Below, one piece after another: positions 1-11,400 of a DNA stretch of 64,000 nucleotides. Location of the stretch: positions 569,001-633,000 of the forward strand of contig JAPVLO010000323.1 of the NCBI GenBank assembly GCA_027257055.1. Direction: 5' to 3'. The stretch comes from Cephalopachus bancanus. Taxonomy: Eukaryota > Chordata > Mammalia > Primates > Tarsiidae. The translations under genes and the position numbers were made by a program. Position 1 is the first letter of the stretch; the number at the start of each line of letters is the position of its first letter. Below the pieces are notes generated by a model. That model saw only the letters and a list, made by a program, of their open reading frames with translations, searched no databases and was not told the origin of the DNA.

Positions 1-106
1 AAACACCCCATATCAACAGGGTGCCTGAATGAAACGCAATTGTATACCTAACCCTTAACTGTACCCCACGACTTCATAATAAAAAATAAATAATTAAAAA
101 AAAAGA
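1..106 (+). mobile_element. L1 3' end (young lineage), cut by window edge
   Basis: This is the last part of an L1 3' UTR followed by an A-rich tail near 80-106. It is the reverse complement of the shared motif GGGGTACAATTCAGAGTTAG found in the antisense L1s at 35.3, 42.5 and 55.2 kb, which identifies the family by within-window comparison. The upstream part lies outside the window. Confidence 0.8.
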
Positions 107-1297
107 GTCAGAAGGACACTTGAAAATGCTTTTGACTTTGCATTTTTTTGGACAAAGATCCTGTTAGACATTTTAGAAAATTGTTGTAAAGTTGGAAAGT
201 GGGTTTAACTTTAGGCAGTTAGGTGTACATATAGTACATAATTGTCTCTAAACTCATCAACTTGCCCCATTGCCTTGAAGAGATCTTTGGGACTATTTCC
301 ACAGTATGGAAAGGGGTTAACAAACAATGCCCATAAAGTGTAGATGGTATCTCTTTCAAGCTCAGAAAAGTAACTATGTTGATTAGCACAGCCATCACTC
401 AATCTCCATACCAAACAACCTAATCTGGACCAACATCACATTTTAAATATATACACAGAATGACCTTAGCCTATATGCATTGCTAGTAAGCAAAAAATAA
501 ATAGCTGGTAGTCCTCCTGATGTCCCACAGGATCTTATCAATAGTAGGTCCTCAGTAAGTATGCTAAGTTTAATTTATTCTTGATTCAAATATCTCCCCA
601 GTGTTATAGAATTGGAAGCCTGTCTCCTTCACTGATGAGGATCTATTGCAGAATGTGGTGGAATAATATCAAGAATGATTTTAACAGAAGATGCTAGTTT
701 TATATTTCAAAAAGGGCAAGTGCTTGGCTCTGCCACATTAAACACCCTTTGGTGCATATTTTAGTTTTGATAACTAATTTATAAGCATGTAAAAGCATGT
801 ATATGCATGTCTATCCTTACACACTCTTGTGTTTTTGAGGCAGGGTTGGGGTCATGCAAAACAGTTCTTTGTGGAAAGTGTGGATGTCATTAGTGAGTTC
901 ATCTGATAATACTGATAATACGCCAAATCTGTAAGCCCTCCCCAATAATATGTTTCCAGATGTCTTATCATGAATGATGACAGCAAAGAGCTTCCATTAA
1001 GAACACAATTATTTCTCAGAACACTTGGAGAATGCCTGGGATGGGGTGATAGGAAATAATAACCACAGAAATGTTTTCTTCTCTGAAATTGATATTTTCA
1101 ACTAACCATTTCAATTAACCATTCTTTTTATGTCCATAGTCAAATCCACAAGTCTACTTTAGACATAATATTTATGAGCAATAGCTAAAGAAATAAATTA
1201 GAGGAGTTCAAATGATCTCTCAAGAAGACTCTATCTCTGACTTTCCCTCCATGACATGTGAATGACTTTATTAGATGACTTTGATAAATAATGCAGT
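107..1297. other. No gene or repeat recognised
   Basis: AT-rich sequence with no open frame above about 70 codons and no repeat I can name. Stop codons are dense in all frames. Confidence 0.5.
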
Positions 1298-1560
1298 GTT
1301 TCTCAAAGCATTTTCTGAGGAACACTAAATCCGTGGGATATTAATAGGTGCTATGCTCTTCCATAAAGATTCATTGATCAAGTTAATTAATTTGGAAACA
1401 CTGAATTAAAGTAAAACAAATTGATTTATTGTATGACTTCTAGAAGCTTTTTAAATCTAATGTGCCTGGTGAATCTCTAAGTATTTGTATTGTATAAAGC
1501 ATCTCCCAAACACAAAGGAACATGGAATCCTGTGACCATATCATAGGACCAGTGTCCTGA
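1298..1560. mobile_element. hAT-type non-autonomous DNA transposon (probable)
   Basis: The left edge reads CAGTGTTTCTCAAAGCATTTT and the segment contains GGAACACTAAATCC and GTGGGATATTAATAGGTG. This resembles the MER elements of the hAT-Charlie group, which begin with CAGNGNTTCTCAAA. The right edge is degraded and the subfamily is not assigned. Confidence 0.45.
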
Positions 1561-1714
1561 AGTTGTATAGCTGCTACTTTGTCTACGTTTACTCTAGTTG
1601 GGTACTAAGTTAGGCAGTGCTAGCGAATGTAGGGAATGCTGGGCATTTGTTATTGCAAGTAAATGTGTTACATCATCTTTATGACTTATAATTGTCTCTA
1701 GAGTATCTCCAGGT

Positions 1715-2010
1715 CATTGTGTTAAGCACTAGGGATAAAAGTACAGGATAGTTTTCCATATGTAAATAAATTATGGCCTAATTTGGAAAATGTAAAAAAA
1801 AAAAATCAATCATTTCAATACAGTGATACAATTGCCAGGATATAGGCAATTAGAATGGAAGCCCAGAGAAAGGACACTTTGCCAAGCCTGGGCAAACAGG
1901 GAAGGCTTTCTGGAGAAGGTAATACCTTGCTGACTTTTAAAGAAAGAGTAGGAGTTGACTTTGTGGGAGATGGGGAGAAGTGGCTTTCAGGGAGGACATC
2001 AAAACCATAA
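1715..2010 (-). mobile_element. L2 LINE fragment, antisense
   Basis: Reads like the reverse complement of the L2 ORF2 end and 3' UTR: TGTTAAGCACTAGGGATA, then AGGGAAGGCTTTCTGGAGAAGG and a GACTTTTAAAGAAAGAGTAGG-like stretch. It is strongly diverged and interrupted by a short A-run at 1795-1805. Confidence 0.55.
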
Positions 2011-2309
2011 ACATAGGTGAGAGAAATTGGGGAATCACCAGCATTTGATTTTTGATATTACAGAGACAGAAATACCAAAAAGGCACCACTTTGGAAGAGG
2101 ATACTGCAATACTTGGGAAGAAGGAAGGCTGTTAAAGTGCTTGGGTACAACACAGTCACTCACCCACATAGACAACTCTCATGCCACCTCCAGTATGGAC
2201 CTTGTGAGACATCTTTAGATAGACAAGATTTTTTCATTATATCAAAGCAAAACACATCTAAAAGTGCCTCAAACAACTAAATTTGGGTCTGTGACAAAAG
2301 AGAAAAAGA

Positions 2310-2640
2310 ACAGCGATGGTCTTCTAAAGCAAAGAGGGGCTTCTGAGAGGATCATGCCTTTCACTCTACCTCATTATACTGTAGCTGGCGGACTGAGAAG
2401 AGAAATGTTTCTCCGTGTAGCAGCTCATTAGCAAAAGAAGAACTCTGACATTAGTTAAAATGTTGATAGATGTGACAGGTGGTGTGAAGGCAAGATGGGG
2501 CTGTCAAATTGGAGTGGGAGCCCTCCAGCCTCGTGCCTTGATTTATATAACCAGTTTATGTAGCATATATTAAACTGTTAAAAAGAGAGGCTTTGTTGAG
2601 TAAAACATACTGTGAAAGCAGAGATTACTATTTTGTGGTC
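2310..2640. promoter_or_regulatory. Candidate conserved non-coding element (repeat-free)
   Basis: A repeat-free stretch of balanced composition inside AT-rich surroundings. It holds motif-like words typical of developmental enhancers: GCTCATTAGC (homeodomain core), TGATAGATGTGACAGG and CTGTCAAATTGG (TGACAG/CTGTCA, MEIS/TGIF-type). This is inference from composition only. The flanks (2011-2309 and 2641-3284) hold nothing I recognise. Confidence 0.25.
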
Positions 2641-3284
2641 TGAACCAAGCTATGATTTTCTATGTAAAAAATTTTCTACATTTAATATGTATAAATATCC
2701 CAATCTATAATTTGACTTTATCTTAGGCCTTTTTGGTTATCTGTAGCTGAGTTATTCTCATTCTCTCTTATCTCCAAACCCTCTATTTGATCACTTTCCT
2801 TTGCCTAAAAATGTGCCCAGGGCTCCTCCATTGGGGAAAAATGAAAAAACAAAATATACTTTGCCTGATCCAACAATCTTTTAGAGTTCCCATACAATTT
2901 CCTCTTTCTTTCATCACCACACTCCTGGCTAAATAAGGATTTTGTTCATTGCTCACCACTCAATCTTTACACACTTGCAATATGTTTTAATTTCCAACAT
3001 GGTAAGGAAATGGCTCTCCCAAACATCCTCAGTGCCTCCCTAAGTAAGCAAACCTGATAGCCATTTAGTTTTTTTTTCAGTGTTTATTCTTCTTAAACTG
3101 TCCACGCATTGGGAGATGCTTTATACTATCCAAATACTTAGAGATTCTCAAGGCACATTAGATTTAAAAGGCTATAGATGTCATACACTAAATTGCCACT
3201 GGTACTATATTATTCTTGAACTCTCTACTCCTTTGTCTTTAGTGACATTTACACACCTGTTTTCCTTCCAAGAACTTGGGTAGG

Positions 3285-3458
3285 ATTTCCAGGTCTGCCA
3301 CCTAATGTGTTACTGGCACATTATTTAACTTTCCTGAGCCTCCATTTTCTCAGCTCTGAAGGAGAAAGGGATAATAACTACCTGATAGAGTTAGCTCAAA
3401 GATTAAGGCGAGGAGTCCAATGTAATATCCTTAGCACAGTAGTAGGCACTCAATAAAT
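3285..3458 (+). mobile_element. MIR SINE
   Basis: Follows MIR order: a tract like TCTGCCACCTAATGTG, then ACTTTCCTGAGCCTCCATTTTC, a GGGATAATAACTACCTGATAG block, and the tail AGTAGGCACTCAATAAATAG. Age and divergence are typical of a pan-mammalian copy. Confidence 0.8.
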
Positions 3459-3461
3459 AGT

Positions 3462-4500
3462 GCCCCTTCAATCTTTCAGAACCACTTCTCTAGCTCATTC
3501 TCTAGTGCCACTTCTTTCTGCCCTTCAAATTCTACAGGGTTCTATTCTTGGCCTTCTTTTCTGTTGCTTTCCTTGCTCACTGCTCACCAAATGCTCATTG
3601 CTTTTAAGTATTACTTCTATGCTTGACACCTCAATCTCTCTACTTGGCTTCTCTCTTGCCACTTGTTATGCATTGTTATGTGGCTATTCACTTCACTTCA
3701 TAAATAGTGTGCCCAAATGAACTCACATCTTTTCTCCTGTACTTGCCTTTCTCCTATGTCTCTTATTTTTGTTAATAACACTATCATCTCCCTAATCACT
3801 AGATTAAAAATCTAAATATTGTCTTAGATCTTTTCTCTCTTTTGTCCTCCACTCCCAACCAGTGGTGAAATCCTATAGACTTCAACTGTCAACAGTCTCA
3901 AACCTCTTAACTTCTTTCCAATATATCGGTCATTATCCTGCTATATGCGTTTGTAATCATTGCTATTATAATAGGCACTTAGCTAGTCTTCCTGCTTTCT
4001 CTATGTTCCCATTCCATTTAACTTGCACACAAATGAACAAGTTGTATGACCATATATTGTTGGTCTTGTCACATTCCCGGTTGTGCAAAAACCTTTCTTT
4101 TTTCTTCATTGTCTAAGGAGTTTGGATTCTTTCTTTAATACTTTACTTGATCTGACCTCAAATCAAATTTCCACCCTCATCATCACCAACTTGTATTGTC
4201 CACTGTAACTAAACTATTGATTGTTCCCAATGGATTTCTCTCTTTTGGGCCTACTTTTGGTCTATGCAGTCTTTCCTTCTCCACATATGTATACCTAAAT
4301 ACTACCTGTTCAAAAGCTCAGCTCAGATGGGCCTTCCACTTGGAAGAATCACAAAAGTCGACAATGGCTTTAATGATCTCTCCAACTGGAGGTAATTTTT
4401 TCCTCTTCTAAACTTCCATAGTACTTTATCTGTGTCTATTTTATGACATGACATATGTCATTCATAAAAAACATCAATGAATACATTTATATGCATTAAG
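3462..4500 (+). mobile_element. L2 LINE, about 1 kb of ORF2 end and 3' UTR
   Basis: A pyrimidine-rich series of blocks in L2 order. It includes a TTCTATTCTTGGCCTTCTTT start, a CTCAATCTCTCTACTTGGC region, GGCTTTAATGATCTCTCCAA-like sequence and an end near CATAGTACTTTATCTGTGTC. The short open frames here (for example 3460-3720) are remnants of the broken reverse-transcriptase frame and are not genes. Confidence 0.65.
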
Positions 4501-4731
4501 TTATGGGTGTGGATGTTGAGATACTAGGAACTCCATGGCTACCTATTTACACATGAGGGCAGAGGTGGCAAACTCTGACCTGTGGGTCAAATATGGCTCA
4601 TGATCTGTTTTTGTATAGGTCATAAACTAGAATAGCTTTTATATTTAAAAAAAGTTTTTAATTGCAGTGAAGTACACATGCATATACATGTTTCCATTTT
4701 AACCATTTTGAGTGTGCTGTTCAGTTCAGTG

Positions 4732-4942
4732 TAACAGCCTCTCATACTGATACACTCACACAAGCTCCTTACAAGCCCTGCAGGCTAGGGCAAGAAAACA
4801 CTCATTGCCAGGATTGGAAAACAAACAAAGCAGCTCACTGCTAAGTGCCAACCAATCGGGTCACTATTAGCCTCCTACCTCCAGTCAATTGGTTCCTAGT
4901 ACTGACAAATCAGCACAACTAGTGTCAACCAATCAGCACATA
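4732..4942. mobile_element. CCAAT-rich insertion inside the L1 (possible ERV LTR piece)
   Basis: About 210 bp of foreign sequence interrupts the L1 between GTTCAGTTCAGTG and CATTGCTGTGCAACC. It contains CCAAT-type words: AACCAATCGG, the inverted ATTGG in TCAATTGGTT, ACAAATCAGCAC and AACCAATCAGCAC. Clustered CCAATCAGCAC words are typical of class I ERV U3 regions. No TATA box, poly(A) signal or clear target duplication is seen, so the LTR assignment is tentative. Confidence 0.4.
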
Positions 4943-5792
4943 TTCTCATTGCTGTGCAACCAATCTTCAGAGCTCATTTCAACTTGCAAAACTGAAACTC
5001 TGTACCCATTAAATAACAACTCCCTAGTCTCTCTTACCCCTAACTCCTGAAAACCACCTGTCTACTTTTCTGTTTTTGTGAAGCTGACTATTTGAGATAG
5101 CTCATGTAATTGGAATCATACAGTATTTATCTTTTTGTGACTGGCCTATTACACTTAGCATAATATCCTCAAGGTTCATTCATGTTGTAGCACGTGTCAG
5201 AATTTTTTTTCTCTTTTAAGGGTAAATAATATGCCATTGTATGTATATGCCACGTTTTGTTTATCTATTCACTCATCAGTGAATAGTTAGGCTGCTTCTA
5301 TCTTTTGATTATTGTGAATAATGCTGCTATAAACATGCATGTACAAATATCTCTTTGAGATTCAGTTTTCAATTCTTTTGTGTATATTTTAATTTTTTTG
5401 AAATAAAAAATACTATACTATTTTCCATAGAGGTTGTGCCATTTTATATTCATAATGACAGTGCAGAAGGGTTCCAGTTTCTTCACATCTTCACCAATAC
5501 TTGCTATTTTCTGATTTTTTTTTTCTTTTCTTGAAGGTAGTCATCCTAATAGGTGTGAAGTGGTATCTTATTGTGTTTTGATTTGCATTTCCCTGATTAT
5601 TTGTGTTCCCAAATGATGCCAAACATCTTTTCCTATGCTTTTTGGTCATTCGTGTGTCTTCTTTGGAGAAATGCCTATTCATGTTTTTGCTCGTTTTAAA
5701 AATTGAGTTCTATTTGTTGTTACTGAGTTGTAGGGATTCTTCACATATTCTGGATATTGACTCTTCATCAGTACACGATTTGCAAATATTTT

Positions 5793-6068
5793 CTTTCTTT
5801 TTTTCTTTCTTTTTTTTTTTTGAGTAAGACTCTCACTCTGTCACCCAGGCTGGAGGGCTGTGGCACCTTCTCGGCTACTGCAGCCTTGACCTACTGGACT
5901 CAGGTGATCCTTCCACCTCAGCCTTCCAAGTAGCTGGAACTACAGGTGTGTACCACCACACTTGGCTAATTTTTTGATTTATTGTAAAGACGGAGTCTCA
6001 CCAAGTTGCCCAGGTTGGTCTCGAACCTGTGGGCCCAGGCAACCCTCTCACCTCAGCCTCCCAAAGTG
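5793..6068 (-). mobile_element. Alu (older, 5'-truncated), inside L1
   Basis: An antisense Alu dimer with a T-rich tail at 5793-5821, ending at CTCAGCCTCCCAAAGTG, so it lacks the first 30 or so bases of the element. The flanking AAATATTTT at 5784-5792 and 6069-6077 is a 9-bp target duplication. The L1 sequence resumes directly after it. Confidence 0.9.
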
Positions 6069-6432
6069 AAATATTTTTAATGATTGTATAAGGCAACCTG
6101 TGGAATGGTTCACTTTGTTGATTTTTGTCCTTTGATGTACCAAAGTTTTAAATTTTGATGTAGTCCAACTTATCCATTTTTACTTTTGCTACTCGTGTAC
6201 ATTTTTAAATAACGGGGGAAAAAAAAGAAAAATAATGCTTGTGCCACATAAAAATTATATGAAATTCACATTTCAAAGTCCATACATAAAGAATATTGGA
6301 ACACAGTCATGTGATTCATTTCAGTATTATCTATTATGCTACAAGGGCAGCACTGAGTAGTTGGCACAAAGACTGTTCACAAAGCCTAAAGTATTTTCTA
6401 CCTGACTTTTTATGGAAGTATGCTCACTCTAG

Positions 6433-7029
6433 TATTAGGCAAATTTGAATTTTTGCTTTGTTCAAGGGCCTAGTGTAGGGCCTTTTGGGTGGACTATAGT
6501 CTGTAAAGGAAGCCTATCCACTACTCCTGCTGATTTATTTAGGCAAGTGATATACAAAGTCATGGGAATGAGGAAGCTCACAGAGCAGACACTGATGCTC
6601 TGGGGGTTTTCTCTTGTCCTGATGGAGGCACTGCTCCTAGTTATTCTCTCCATGACAAATTTGGGTCCCCAGAAGAAGACTGGAGCTGGTTGGGCCAAAA
6701 GAGCACTTAGTCCTTGAGGAGCAGTGGGCAAAGGCTGGGGAGGTAGAAGGTATTAAGGGAAGCCCAGCACTTTGAAATTCCTCAGACACATCCATACTGC
6801 TGATTCTCTCTGAGAACTGATAAAGTCGCTTAATCCTGTAGAAACTGAGTTCTTTAGCAGCTAAAATGGGTAACATTCATATGTGATGAATTTTTCCCAC
6901 GAACTCCCATTGAAGTAGCTCTGTGTGGAAGTGTTTGTGTTTATTGTTTTGTCATCTGATGGGATAGAAGAGAGCTGGATCTCTTTACACATCAACTACT
7001 CAATAGTTCTCTTTCTTGGATTAAAAATA
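6433..7029. other. No gene or repeat recognised
   Basis: Contains overlapping open frames of 70-90 codons on both strands around 6445-6876. They have no recognisable domain and no splice-site context that sets them apart from chance. Confidence 0.5.
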
Positions 7030-7455
7030 TATATATTTTTTAAATTCAAGGGGTGCATGTTCAGGTCTGTTACATAGGTATGTTGCGTGGTGGTGAGGTT
7101 TGGGCTTCTATTGAACCCATCACTCAGGTGGTAGTCATGGTACCCAGTGGGTAGTTTTTCAGCCCTTCTCCCTTTCCCTTTATCCCTCTGCCCTTTAGGA
7201 GTGCCCAGACTGCTGTTCCCATCTTCCTGCCCATGTTTATTTGACTCCCACTTATTAGGGAGAACATATGGTATTCAGTTTTCTGTTTCCATGGTAATTC
7301 ACTTAGGATGATGGTCTCTAGCTGCATTCATGTTGCTGCAAAGGACACACTTTTATTCTTTTTTATGGCTGTGTAGTATTCCATGGTGTATATGTCCATT
7401 TTCTTTATGCAGTCCACCATTGATGGGCACCTAGGTTGGCTCCATGTATTTGGTT
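7030..7455 (-). mobile_element. L1 3' end, antisense (primate L1PB/MA-like age)
   Basis: Starts with TTTTTTAAATTCAAGG, then GGTGCATGTTCAGGTCTG, a GGTACCCAGTGGGTAG motif, TGTGTAGTATTCCATGGTG and ATTGATGGGCACCTAGG. This is the 3' UTR and ORF2 end of an L1 in reverse. A weak TTGGATT flanks both sides (7016 and 7456 regions). Confidence 0.8.
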
Positions 7456-10262
7456 TTGGATTTTGCAGCATATTTATTCAACTCTCCTTTGTGGCTTTCT
7501 GTATTGACAATTCAGTTGGCCTTGTTCGGGACAAATGGGGTCAGTGAGGGCTTTATAGTTCCTGTTAAATGTCATTTGGTGATAACTGAACCTTGGTGTG
7601 CCTATAAGTGCAACAAGAATAGTGAGGAAAGGGAAGGTAGCAGGTGCACTGAAAATAATCATTAGAGGACCTTTTTTTGTGTGCTGGGCCTACTCTTAAG
7701 TAAATCACAAAAAGTACCCTTCTTAAGTAATACCCTGCTGAGGACTGATAAAATGTATTATACCATTACCCTGGATATATAAACTAAACCTCTCAATTCC
7801 GTCTCTATTTCTTATATTTCATAACTTATCCCCACAACATCTAGTCTTCAATAATTTTTGCTTTTGTGTCTATTTTCTGGTCTTACAGCTTCTTTCGCTC
7901 TAGATAATTATAAGCTTAAGCTGAGTTGTGAAAAATAGAATTCTTTAAAATATGATTCACAGACAAGCTGCCAATCTTTAAACTGTTTATTCCTGATCCC
8001 CCTGAGGTGGAATAAAGAGCTTTCTCCAGAGTGTAAATCAAGTACACCACTATGCACATTGTTTAACTCAGCTGACATAAATTTTTTTGGTAGAAAAACT
8101 TTCTCAGTGAAAGAACAAGTGGTGCAAACTCCTTGCCTTGTTGCCAACTGGTGTTTCAAGTAGCACTGATAGAGCAAAAGCTATTGTTTTCCAGAACTTT
8201 CCAGTAAAATTAGACCACTATGAATACAAAAAGATGTAGAACCTACATCAGTTACATTAATTTATTCAATATTAAGTTTGGACTCAGCAAAGCATCACTA
8301 CTTTTAAAAGAAACTCAACCTAAAATACTCCTTAGGGAGAACATGATAAGAAGCAAAAGGAGTTGGTGTATTGAGTAAAGATTTTGAGTCAAGGTTGTCT
8401 GAGGTGGTCAGGAACTCTGCCTGTTTTGTTTGTTTGTCACTACATAAGACAGATGAATGCAATGTTCTTTTCAAACACATTTTTTCTGTTTTGTTTTAAG
8501 AAATTTAAACAACCAAAGTTTCTGGAGAATGTTGGTGAGCATGCAGTGACTTGAATCCTGACAATACCTCTCACCCAATGCTGGCCTGAGGAGTCTCATG
8601 CCCTGTGCAGAGGGCATCTTTGGTCTCATCATCTTCTCGGTGTAAGGGATACTGTCTCACCAGAAAACTTTTAAGTTTTCTCTTTCTAACATTTAACTTC
8701 TAAGCAGGAATCACGGGTGCTCTTAACCCCAAGTTTTATACTTTCCTCAATGTGATGTTTTTAAAAAAACATAATTTAAAGTCAACATGCATGAGATTCT
8801 GAAAGTTCTAAAATAAAAACAACCCTCCAACTCTTGTAAGAGTGGAAAAAAAAATTTGACAAAGTAAAATAATCAATTGCAAGTTGGTGAACTTTAAAGA
8901 GCATTAATTCAACTGGATAAACCGCAGTTAAATAACTTTTATCAAGCAAACTGGGTTAGGTGGTTAAAAGCAAGAAAAAAAAAGTCCTAAAAACATACAG
9001 TGGGTAGCAGTTTATGTGTCAAGAAAAACTGAGAGAATTTTTGAAGCTCTGATGTCTAGCAGATAGCACTTAAATCATTTTTCTCCAAACTTCAGTCATA
9101 ACACTTCAAAGAGTTATAGCCATAATACAAATTTTTAGACTAAGAAGTGGTGTTTGAAGTTATTTTATAGGATTTTGCTGTAAGGGTTCCAATTGATTTG
9201 TAGTAAGATAAAAGAAGAAAACTTTATTTTCGAAGCTTTGTCGGAAAAAGCTTACCTTCCATTGGTTGTTCTGCCAATATGCCTGCGAGGCCTGATGATG
9301 TAGACACTGATATTATATGCCTATGTGAACTGAGCCGGGCGTACATCTCCTGCTGTTTGTGTTGTGGTTAAAATCTGTCACAAAACTGGTGGTGATTTAT
9401 TAAATGTTTAATGAAGGAAGACAAAAACTTCAATAACTACAAACAGAAAAGTAGAACATCACATTAAAATATAATATTACATATTACATTTCTATTTTTC
9501 TCCCCAATTTTCACTTGCTAAAAATGATAAGGGAGCGTTTGGAAATCCAGACAGTATAAAAGGAATGCTGAGAAGTACCCCTCATGTTAACAAAGGATAT
9601 GCTTTAGTTTTCTGCTCTACTTTCTTTTTTTCTTCTCTGTAAGAGGAAGAGGAAAAAAAAAATCTTTGTTCTGGAAAAACAGAGAATATGCAAACCTTGC
9701 TTACTAATAGCCTCACTATTAGATTTTGTGTTAATGGCACCCAACAAACCCCACTGTCTATGCAGACTTAGATGACAATGTCTGTGTGGAACTAAACATG
9801 CTGTATCTATTTTATGATATTCTATTTAAACTTTGCTCTAATGAACTTTCCCCAGTCCATAAATATGAAGCAGCAAGAGAATGAGCTATCACAGGGATGT
9901 TTGAAATTTCGTTTTTTAAAAATAGATTCTATTTTTTCCTTCTATTGTAGACTCTAGGATGTCATTTTAATTGAAAAGAAAAGGATGTTTTTAAATTGCT
10001 CACCTAGCCGGCTATATGTACTAAGCCAAAGTCCATTCTTTCCATCTGTGTGGAGGTGGGCAGGGAGGGGAGCAGTAGATGGTATTTTTATTTTATTGCT
10101 GTATTACGTATATTCCTCTCACTATGTATATTGTGTCTCCCTGCTCTATTGAATGACTTTGCAGTATCAATTTGCAGTTTAAGAGATTACTGATGTTTAT
10201 TGATTCCAATTTACTTAATTCTTGTAATGAAGATTCATACACTAAGTTAAGATCACATTTTG
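7456..10262. other. 2.8 kb with no gene and no confidently named repeat
   Basis: AT-rich, largely unique-looking sequence. A block at 9240-9380 is more GC-balanced (for example GCGAGGCCTGATGATGTAG and GAGCCGGGCGTACATCTCC) and could be a conserved piece. Open frames stay below 90 codons with no familiar motif. Confidence 0.45.
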
Positions 10263-10556
10263 TGCTGGGTGTGGTGGTTCACACCTATAATCCCAGAACT
10301 TTGCGAGGTGAGAGGATTGCCTGAGCCCACTGGTTCTAGATCAGCTTGGGCAACTTGATGAGACCTAATCTCTACAATAAATCAAGAAAAATTAGCTGGG
10401 TGTGATGGCTCATGCCTGTAGTTCCAGCTACTTGGAAGGCTGAGGTGCAAGAATCACCTGGGCCCAGCAGGTCAGGGCTACGGTGGCTATGAGCATGCCA
10501 CTATGCTCCAGCCTGGGTGACAGAGTGAGACTCCAACTCAAAAAAAAGAAAAAACG
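10263..10556 (+). mobile_element. Alu, sense, diverged
   Basis: A full dimer from TGCTGGGTGTGGTGGTTCAC to GTGACAGAGTGAGACTCC, followed by an A-rich tail. The linker ACAATAAATCAAGAAAAATT places it in the same lineage as the younger antisense copies in this window, but it is older. Confidence 0.9.
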
Positions 10557-10809
10557 TTTTGAAAGTGCAGAAATTCTGACTTTATTATCAGCATAAAACT
10601 CCTATATGTCTGTATGAATATCTTGTTTATATGAAAATTTCTAAAAGATTTTGGCACTTATGCTATCAGACACAGCCTGGCTTACAAGAAGGTCATTACT
10701 CCATGGCTTGGTTGATATGAGCTCAAAAAGTATAGTCCAATCAAATAATTAAATGATTTCTTTGGAAGAGGGATGGCACACCAATTGGTCGATAGGCTGA
10801 ATTTTTCAC

Positions 10810-11100
10810 TTTTTTTTTTTTTGAGTTGGAGTCTCACTCCATCACCCAGACTGGAGTGCAGTGGCCACTCCCGGCCACCGCAGCCTCGACCTGCTGGGCT
10901 CCAGCGATCCTTCCACCTCAGCCTTCCGAGTAGCCAGAATTACAGGCGCGAGCTACCACGCCCGGCTAATTTTTTGGTTTTTTATTGCAGAGATGAGGTC
11001 TCGCCTGCCCAGGCGGGTCTCGAACCCGTGGGCTTAGGCAATCCATTCACCTCAGCCTCCCAAAGGAGCGGGATTACAGGCTGAGCCACCGAGCCCGACT
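10810..11100 (-). mobile_element. Alu, antisense, lineage-specific subfamily
   Basis: T-tail, then GAGTTGGAGTCTCACTCC and a right arm with GTGGCCACTCCCGGCCAC, linker and left arm ending at CCGAGCCCGACT. It is close to the consensus of the young copies in this window. Open frames seen across it are Alu-derived and not genes. Confidence 0.92.
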
Positions 11101-11179
11101 AATTTAACTGTCCTTCCCCACATTCAATAGCTTTAGAGCATACAATGAATTTATGTAGAAGTCTAAGCTTCCAGATGTT

Positions 11180-11400
11180 TGCTTTATTCATTCACTTATT
11201 AATATTTAGTCACAGAACATTAACCAAATACCTACTGTGCATGCCTCTTAGAAAGCACTAGAAGAACAGCAATGAGAAAAACAGATAAGGTTTCTGCCCT
11301 TTGGAATTGAAAGCCGAAATATGGAGACAGTGAAAAACAAAACAAAAAGTTGCAATAAGTTTTGTGATAGAAACAGTGCTGTTATAAAAACTCGTAATTC
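11180..11400 (-). mobile_element. L2 LINE 3' end, antisense
   Basis: TTATTCATTCACTTATTAAT, then ACCAAATACCTACTGTGCAT, AGCAATGAGAAAAACAGATA and TTTCTGCCCTTTGG follow the order of an antisense L2 3' UTR (target-size tail, then the CTGCCCT block). Confidence 0.6.

Larger units (their letters stand above)
4655..6200 (-). mobile_element. Old L1 (L1M type), antisense, 3' UTR and ORF2 end
   Basis: Reverse-complement L1 landmarks occur in order: GCAAAACTGAAACTCTGTAC, GGAATCATACAGTATTTATC, a CATTCATGTTGTAGCA block, GTGAATAATGCTGCTATAAA, GGTATCTTATTGTGTTTTGA, and an ORF2 stretch ending near TGTAGTCCAACTTATCCATT. It lies inside the hAT element and is itself interrupted by a 4732-4942 insert and an Alu. 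Confidence 0.8.
4563..6432. mobile_element. hAT-type DNA transposon split by an L1 (4563-4654 and 6201-6432)
   Basis: The left piece has GGCAAACTCTGACCTGTGGG and TGATCTGTTTTTGTATAGG. The right piece has AAAATTATATGAAATTCACA, GCAGCACTGAGTAGTTGGCA and CACAAAGCCTAAAGTATTTT. These are consecutive parts of one hAT-Charlie-type non-autonomous element that I recall as starting with GGCAAACTATGGCCC. About 1.55 kb of L1 now separates them, so the hAT element is the oldest layer of the nest. Confidence 0.6.

Noticed and set aside
2027..2218. Short plus-strand frame
   Set aside because: It has no recognisable content and overlaps the diverged antisense L2 neighbourhood.
6445..6876. Frames on both strands near 6.5-6.9 kb as a possible gene
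   Set aside because: They overlap on opposite strands with no content; mutual open frames are expected from the local composition.
9180..9260. Possible tRNA or small RNA gene
   Set aside because: No clover-leaf-compatible A and B boxes; the only B-box-like GTTCGAGAC words in the window are in Alu left arms.
10773..11084. Open frame of 103 codons on the plus strand
   Set aside because: It lies wholly on an antisense Alu; SLTPSPRLECSGHSRPPQPRP-type translations are the usual Alu product and recur at 19.4, 45.8, 48.7, 53.1 and 58.4 kb.
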